Below, piece after piece: positions 7,920 through 10,976 of a stretch of 10,976 nt of DNA. The DNA comes from Thiobacillus sp. (GTDB lineage Bacteria; Pseudomonadota; Gammaproteobacteria; Burkholderiales; Thiobacillaceae): positions 1 through 10,976 of the forward strand of contig NZ_JANJXQ010000023.1 of assembly GCF_024708915.1 (NCBI RefSeq), written 5' to 3'. The notes below the pieces were generated by a model. The model worked only from the letters and a program-made list of their open reading frames with translations. It did not search any database and had not been told where the DNA came from. Position numbers and translations under genes: made by a program. Every line of letters begins with the position of its first letter. Position 1 is the first letter of the stretch.

Positions 7920-8227
7920 TGACCATCGACATTTCGCCGTGGTTTGCCCTGCCGGCGGCGCTGCTCCTGATCTGCGGCGGCCTGCTGACCCTGGTCGGCT
8001 CCCTCGGCCTGCTCCGCCTCGACACCTTCTATGCCAGGATCCACGCCCCGACCATGGGCAACACGCTGGGCGCCGGCTGCGTATTGCTGGCTTCGATCCT
8101 GGTGTCTTCCGCACTGGCCCAGCGCCCGGTGATCCACGAAGTCCTCATTACCGTATTCATCCTCCTGACATCGCCGGTCACCGCAATGCTGCTGATGCGC
8201 GCAGCCGTCTTCCGCGGCCGCGACTGA
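7916..8227 (+). CDS. mrpG: Mrp antiporter subunit G (MrpG/MnhG)
   Basis: Last subunit of the operon, 103 residues, three membrane helices (about 9-34, 49-66, 73-95). The diagnostic motifs are GSLGLLRLDTFYARIHAPT (28-46) and TSPVTAMLLMRAA (85-97), with P87 in the second. Two tandem in-frame ATGs (7916 and 7919) are possible starts; the first gives a 4-nt ATGA overlap with mrpF and is preferred by analogy with the other junctions. With this gene the operon has all six parts A(B), C, D, E, F and G intact, so a working transporter is expected. No strong terminator follows immediately; the first good plus-strand one is at 8577-8595, beyond the tRNA. Confidence 0.94.
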   Translation: MMTIDISPWFALPAALLLICGGLLTLVGSLGLLRLDTFYARIHAPTMGNTLGAGCVLLASILVSSALAQRPVIHEVLITVFILLTSPVTAMLLMRAAVFRGRD

Positions 8228-8333
8228 GGTGCAGGCAGCCGTGCCGCGAGGCGGCCGCGGTCCGCGCAAAGACTGCCGCAGAAGCGGCACGCAACGGTTG
8301 GTTTAAACGAGCGGGGCGTTCCCGACCGAATTC

Positions 8334-8349
8334 CATGCCGGCCGGCATG
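8334..8349. repeat. 16-bp perfect palindrome
   Basis: CATGCCGGCCGGCATG is its own reverse complement over 16 bases and lies in the spacer between mrpG and tRNA-Val. With no central spacer it would not form a normal RNA hairpin, so a DNA-level role (protein site) or chance are the options. No promoter is evident next to it. Confidence 0.5.
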
Positions 8350-8415
8350 CCAGGTTCCGGCTACGAGAACAAACTGGAGAGAATGAAGCGGATACGTCGA
8401 AAACGTGCCGCGCAG

Positions 8416-8441
8416 AAAAGACAAAACGGGCAAAAGCCCGT
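8416..8441 (-). terminator. Intrinsic terminator of tRNA-Val
   Basis: On the minus strand ACGGGC (8441-8436), loop TTTT, GCCCGT (8431-8426), then TTT-GTC-TTTT (8425-8416). It starts 18 nt past the encoded CCA end of the tRNA, a normal distance. On the plus strand the same stem is followed by CCTGTTTT, so it could also weakly stop mrp readthrough. Confidence 0.75.
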
Positions 8442-8458
8442 CCTGTTTTAGCTACCGT

Positions 8459-8535
8459 TGGTAGGCGCGATTGGACTCGAACCAACGACCCCCACCATGT
8501 CAAGGTGGTGCTCTAACCAGCTGAGCTACGCGCCT
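8459..8535 (-). tRNA. tRNA-Val (anticodon GAC), CCA encoded
   Basis: A full cloverleaf reads on the minus strand over 77 nt. The acceptor AGGCGCG pairs with CGCGCCT (7 bp), the D arm is GCTC/GAGC, and the anticodon arm is CCACC/GGTGG around TTGACAT, with anticodon GAC at 8501-8499. The variable loop has 5 nt, the T arm GTTGG/CCAAT surrounds TTCGAGT, and discriminator A plus genome-encoded CCA end the gene. GAC reads the valine codons GUC and GUU. The gene has its own promoter (8548-8577) and terminator (8416-8441), so it is a one-gene unit transcribed against the mrp operon. Confidence 0.97.
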
Positions 8536-8547
8536 AATGCGGGGCGA

Positions 8548-8577
8548 ATCATAACCGAAACGCCACGCGCGTGTCGA
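8548..8577 (-). promoter_or_regulatory. Promoter of tRNA-Val
   Basis: On the minus strand TCGACA (8577-8572, five of six to TTGACA), an 18-bp spacer and TATGAT (8553-8548, five of six to TATAAT). A GC-rich discriminator (CGCCCCGC) follows, typical of stringently controlled stable-RNA promoters. Transcription would start near 8541, about 6 nt before the mature 5' end. Confidence 0.75.
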
Positions 8578-8595
8578 GCCGGAACGGCTTTTTTT
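8577..8595 (+). terminator. Intrinsic terminator, plus strand
   Basis: AGCCG (8577-8581), loop GAA, CGGCT (8585-8589), then an unbroken T run through 8595. No T tract follows on the opposite strand, so it acts rightward. The only rightward genes upstream are mrp, so it is the most likely end of that operon's transcript, which would then include antisense RNA to tRNA-Val. Its first base is the outermost base of the tRNA promoter's -35. Confidence 0.65.
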
Positions 8596-8777
8596 CGCGT
8601 TATTTTCATGGCCTCGGCCCCGAAACATCCTGGCGCTGAAGGGGCCTGATTGCAAGGGGCCGCCAATCCTGGCCAGCAACGCTGCGTGCCCCCGATCCCC
8701 GACAGGATCAGCGCGGGCGACAGGACATTGATATATTGCCGACAGTTATACGAAGCCGTCTTTCCCCTCTTGGCATT

Positions 8778-9359
8778 TCATGTCAGGCGCCACCGCCGGA
8801 TCACCTCGTACCGCGCGCCCTCGGCTTCGGTGCGCGAGGCCGCCAGCACGAAATCGCCAACAGACCAGCATACCGGCACACACGCCGGCGGTTCGCCGCC
8901 CGCCGTGTTGCGCAGCAGGGTGACATGCGGTACCTGCGGGCGGGCGTCGATGGAATAGCCGGCAGCCTGCAGGGCAGCATTCAAGGCGCTGGCCAGTTCG
9001 GCGTATTGCGGCGGCGTCCGGCTCGCGCCCAGCCAGCCGATGCGGTTGTGCCGCCAGTAACCGGGGCGGTCGAGGGCTAGCTCGAAGGCGTCGGCGCGGA
9101 CGGTATCGGCGCAGGCGGCCAGGTCGTCAAGCTGTCCGGCCGGCGTGCTGCCGAGAAACGCCAGGGTGAGATGCAGGGTGTCCGCATGCATGCGTCGGCC
9201 GCCCCAGTGCTGGTGCAGCCATTTGCCGGTGCGGTTGAGCGCGTCGCGGGTGGTGTCATCCGGCCACAGCGCGAAAAACAGCCGCAGCGTGTCCGGCTTG
9301 TCCGGACGTGGTTGATTCAGGCCGGGCTTGGCTGCTGCGGCCGGGCCGGGTTCAGTCAC
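8778..9359 (-). CDS. thpR: RNA 2',3'-cyclic phosphodiesterase (LigT/ThpR family)
   Basis: 2H phosphoesterase that opens RNA 2',3'-cyclic phosphates and, in vitro, can join tRNA halves by 2'-5' linkage. The 193-residue protein has both catalytic motifs of the family, H63-L-T65-L and H145-V-T147-L, about 80 residues apart, plus the typical RLFFALWP opening (26-33). The start is GTG at 9359, overlapping the ispF stop by 8 nt; no Shine-Dalgarno sits at a useful distance, so reinitiation after ispF is likely. No other ATG, GTG or TTG precedes the conserved opening, so a P/A-rich extension of about 24 residues seems to belong to the protein. Last gene of ispD-ispF-thpR, with no functional link to isoprenoid synthesis that I know of. 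It also lies upstream of tRNA-Val on the same strand. Its physiological substrate is uncertain in bacteria. Confidence 0.92.
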   Translation of the reverse strand: MTEPGPAAAAKPGLNQPRPDKPDTLRLFFALWPDDTTRDALNRTGKWLHQHWGGRRMHADTLHLTLAFLGSTPAGQLDDLAACADTVRADAFELALDRPGYWRHNRIGWLGASRTPPQYAELASALNAALQAAGYSIDARPQVPHVTLLRNTAGGEPPACVPVCWSVGDFVLAASRTEAEGARYEVIRRWRLT

Positions 9360-9834
9360 GCCCGATCAGGCACACCGCCTCGGCAGCGATGCCTTCGCCG
9401 CGTCCGGTAAAGCCGAGTTTTTCGGTGGTGGTGGCCTTGACGTTGACGCGGTCGATGGCGATGCCGAGGTCGTCGGCGATGTGCGCCGTCATCCGCGCGA
9501 TGTACGGTGCCATTCTCGGCGCCTGCGCGATGACGGTGGCGTCGACGTTGCCGACGCGCCAGCCGCGCTCGCGCAATTGTTCGACGACGCGGCGCAGCAG
9601 GATGCGGCTGTCGATGCCGGCAAACGCGGCGTCGGTATCCGGGAAATGGCGGCCGATATCGCCCAGCCCGGCCGCACCCAGCAGCGCATCGCTGATCGCG
9701 TGCAGCAGCACGTCGGCGTCGGAATGGCCGGCCAGTCCCCGGTCATGGGGAATGTCGACGCCGCCGATGACGAGCTTGCGGTTGGCGGCGAAAGCGTGCA
9801 CGTCGAAACCGTGCCCCACTCGAATCTCACTCAT
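9352..9834 (-). CDS. ispF: 2-C-methyl-D-erythritol 2,4-cyclodiphosphate synthase
   Basis: MEP-pathway enzyme that cyclises 4-diphosphocytidyl-2-C-methyl-D-erythritol 2-phosphate, releasing CMP; a cytoplasmic homotrimer. The 160-residue length is typical. The metal ligands are D11 and H13 (GHGFDVHAF) and H45 (HSDADVLLH, 37-45). The nucleotide-binding block [14 protein letters not shown] lies at 135-148, with the expected T-E pair at 136-138. ATG at 9834 overlaps the ispD stop by 8 nt, and GAGGAAG about 5 nt upstream gives a good ribosome site. It acts two steps after ispD (IspE lies between) and is commonly its neighbour or fused to it; here they are separate, overlapping genes. Nothing unusual in the sequence. 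Confidence 0.98.
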   Translation of the reverse strand: MSEIRVGHGFDVHAFAANRKLVIGGVDIPHDRGLAGHSDADVLLHAISDALLGAAGLGDIGRHFPDTDAAFAGIDSRILLRRVVEQLRERGWRVGNVDATVIAQAPRMAPYIARMTAHIADDLGIAIDRVNVKATTTEKLGFTGRGEGIAAEAVCLIGRD

Positions 9835-10519
9835 GCAGCTTCCTCAGAATCAAGCCTGCCAGCTCCAGGTCCTGCGGATACGTGACCTTGAGGTTGCGGC
9901 TATCCGACTCGACCAGCCGCGGCTGCAGGCCCAGTTGCTCGATGGCCGAAGCCTCGTCGGTCGTGTCGCTGCCGGCCGCGCGCAGCGCGCGGATCAGTAT
10001 GCCATGGCGGAACATCTGCGGGGTCTGCGCCTGCCACAGCCCGTCACGCGGCTCGGTGGCCGCGACGCGCTGTTCGGCATCGGCCCGCTTCAGGGTGTCG
10101 GCGACCGGCACGGCGAGGATGCCGCCGACCGGGTCATTCGCCAGATCGGCAAACAGCGCATCGAGCATGGCCGGCGACAGGCAGGGCCGCGCGGCGTCAT
10201 GCACCAGAACCCAGTCATCGTCGGCCGCGACCATCGCCGCGGCCTGCAAACCGTTGCTGACGCTCTCCGCCCGCGTCGCGCCACCGCAACGCACGGTTTC
10301 CAGCTTGGCGCCCAGTTCGCTCCAGTCGGTGCGCGGCCACCATGGGTCATCCGGCGCCAGCACGACCCATACCCGTTCGATGTCCGGACAGGCGGTCAGC
10401 GCCTTGAGGGTATGGAAGATCAGCGGCCGCCCGAGGAGGTCGAGATACTGCTTGGGCTTCTCGGCGCCGAAGCGGGAACCGCTGCCGGCAGCGGGAACGA
10501 TTGCGAAATGGCGTGGCAT
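9827..10519 (-). CDS. ispD: 2-C-methyl-D-erythritol 4-phosphate cytidylyltransferase
   Basis: MEP-pathway enzyme transferring CMP from CTP to MEP in the cytoplasm. The 230-residue length is typical. Motifs in order: [10 protein letters not shown] at 9-18 with R16, KPKQ at 21-24 with K23, HDAARP at 107-112 with D108, R158 near [21 protein letters not shown] around 187-194, and K211 in [11 protein letters not shown]. Start ATG 10519 is fixed by an in-frame TAA only 6 nt upstream. No Shine-Dalgarno is present, and a TAAAAT at 10531-10526 places a possible transcription start right at the ATG, so the mRNA could be leaderless. First gene of ispD-ispF-thpR. Confidence 0.98.
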   Translation of the reverse strand: MPRHFAIVPAAGSGSRFGAEKPKQYLDLLGRPLIFHTLKALTACPDIERVWVVLAPDDPWWPRTDWSELGAKLETVRCGGATRAESVSNGLQAAAMVAADDDWVLVHDAARPCLSPAMLDALFADLANDPVGGILAVPVADTLKRADAEQRVAATEPRDGLWQAQTPQMFRHGILIRALRAAGSDTTDEASAIEQLGLQPRLVESDSRNLKVTYPQDLELAGLILRKLHE

Positions 10520-10525
10520 GGCTTA

Positions 10526-10531
10526 ATTTTA
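10526..10531 (-). promoter_or_regulatory. Candidate -10 element of the ispD operon
   Basis: TAAAAT on the minus strand inside the 41-bp gap between ispD and the divergent gene. Counting 7 nt from its end puts +1 at 10519, the A of the ispD ATG. No good -35 lies 17-18 bp upstream (CCTCAG or TCCTCA), so it is a tentative call. A weak plus-strand pair, TTGCGA (10501-10506) and TAATTT (10524-10529), overlaps it and could serve the other gene. Confidence 0.35.
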
Positions 10532-10560
10532 CTGAAGAACGATTAAAACTGAGGAGGCGC

Positions 10561-10976
10561 ATGAGCTTCGTGGTTCCCGAACTGGTTGAACCGGTCAAGG
10601 CCTTCGCCACGGCCCTGGGCATCGGGCTGCTGTTCGGCATGGAACGCGAGCGGCGGCCCGACTCGGCGGCCGGCCTGCGCACCTTCTCGCTGGTCGCCAT
10701 GCTCGGCTGCCTGTTCGCCCTGCTCGACGAGCGCTCCGGTAGCACCTGGCTGCTCGCCGTTGGCCTGCTGGTCATTGCCGGGGCGATGATCGCCTCCAAT
10801 TTCTCGTCGCAGCAGGAGGAGCAATACCGCGGCTTCACGTCGGAAGCGGCTGTCGTCGTGACCTACGGCCTCGGTGCGGCAGTCTGGTTCGGCTACGCGA
10901 CGCTGGCCGTCATGCTGGCCATCACGACCACCGTGCTGCTCTATTTCAAGGCCGAGCTCAAGCAACTGAGCCAACG
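10561..10976 (+). CDS. MgtC/SapB-DUF4010 family inner-membrane protein, partial
   Basis: The first 138 residues run open to the window edge, so the end is missing; full-length DUF4010 members are usually about 400 or more residues. The visible part fits the N-terminal MgtC-like domain: a hydrophobic helix (about 13-27), the block GLLFGMERERR (22-32), then AGLRTFSLVAMLG (37-49), further helices at about 62-79 and 96-125, and an FTSEAAVVVTYGLGA segment (92-106) typical of this subfamily. Role unknown; MgtC relatives are linked to magnesium-limited growth, but DUF4010 proteins are not shown to do this. Start ATG 10561 has a strong purine-rich site, GAGGAGG (10551-10557), just upstream. Divergent from ispD across 41 bp, so their promoters must interleave. 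Confidence 0.8.
   Translation, partial: MSFVVPELVEPVKAFATALGIGLLFGMERERRPDSAAGLRTFSLVAMLGCLFALLDERSGSTWLLAVGLLVIAGAMIASNFSSQQEEQYRGFTSEAAVVVTYGLGAAVWFGYATLAVMLAITTTVLLYFKAELKQLSQ

Larger units (their letters stand above)
8228..8458. other. Noncoding spacer after mrpG
   Basis: No supported gene. It contains a small hairpin (TGCCGC 8274-8279, loop AGAA, GCGGCA 8284-8289) with no T tract, a 16-bp palindrome (8334-8349), and the tRNA-Val terminator (8416-8441). An open frame running from inside mrpG through this spacer is a shadow with no recognisable protein. Confidence 0.5.
8536..8777. other. Noncoding spacer between tRNA-Val and thpR
   Basis: Holds the tRNA promoter and a plus-strand terminator at its left end. 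The rest has no supported gene. A hairpin without a T tract lies near 8694-8709 (GATCC/GGATC), three CGACAG hexamers occur at 8700, 8718 and 8740, and an AT-richer patch spans about 8726-8752. No clear terminator for the thpR transcript was found. Confidence 0.5.

Noticed and set aside
7939..8451. 170-codon plus-strand frame covering mrpG and the following spacer
   Set aside because: Out of frame with mrpG, which is clearly MrpG; the part beyond mrpG is basic, low in recognisable content and runs through the tRNA terminator.
9308..10546. 412-codon plus-strand frame opposite ispF and ispD
   Set aside because: Antisense shadow of two well-recognised enzymes.

Overview
The window reads as a GC-rich proteobacterial chromosome segment. 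Protein style and gene set (thrS, an ispD-ispF pair, a CCA-encoding tRNA-Val) suggest a betaproteobacterium, perhaps of the Rhodocyclales/Nitrosomonadales kind; that placement is an inference from general resemblance. Almost every base is used by recognisable genes. I see no phage, transposon, CRISPR array or defence system, and no wholly new multi-gene system. The most novel-looking signals are regulatory: a possible terminator/antiterminator leader in front of thrS and the structured divergent region it shares with the mrp operon.

Layout. (1) 1-1792, minus strand: thrS (threonyl-tRNA synthetase), intact at its start and cut by the window edge about 40 residues before its usual end. (2) 1793-2252: a 460-bp divergent control region with an outward-facing extended -10 element on each strand, a perfect 11-bp inverted repeat between them, and a terminator-like hairpin in each leader. 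(3) 2253-8227, plus strand: a complete six-gene Mrp/Pha/Mnh-type cation/proton antiporter operon, mrpA(B)-C-D-E-F-G. MrpA and MrpB are fused, as in group 2 (Pha-type) operons. Junctions overlap by 1-4 nt, except for one 42-nt gap after mrpC that is bridged by a 17-codon reading frame. (4) 8228-8777: noncoding DNA holding tRNA-Val(GAC) on the minus strand, with its own promoter and terminator, and a plus-strand terminator that touches the tRNA promoter. (5) 8778-10519, minus strand: ispD-ispF-thpR, two MEP isoprenoid-pathway enzymes followed by an RNA 2',3'-cyclic phosphodiesterase, joined by two 8-nt overlaps. (6) 10561 to the window end, plus strand: the start of an inner-membrane MgtC/SapB-DUF4010 family gene, divergent from ispD across only 41 bp.

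How it fits together. The Mrp complex would sit in the inner membrane and exchange cytoplasmic Na+ for protons, supporting salt and alkali tolerance. The flanking genes are housekeeping: tRNA charging, a valine tRNA and isoprenoid precursor synthesis. The mrp operon runs opposite to both thrS and the tRNA, so it may be a later arrival between two housekeeping units, but I found no attachment-site repeats to prove this.
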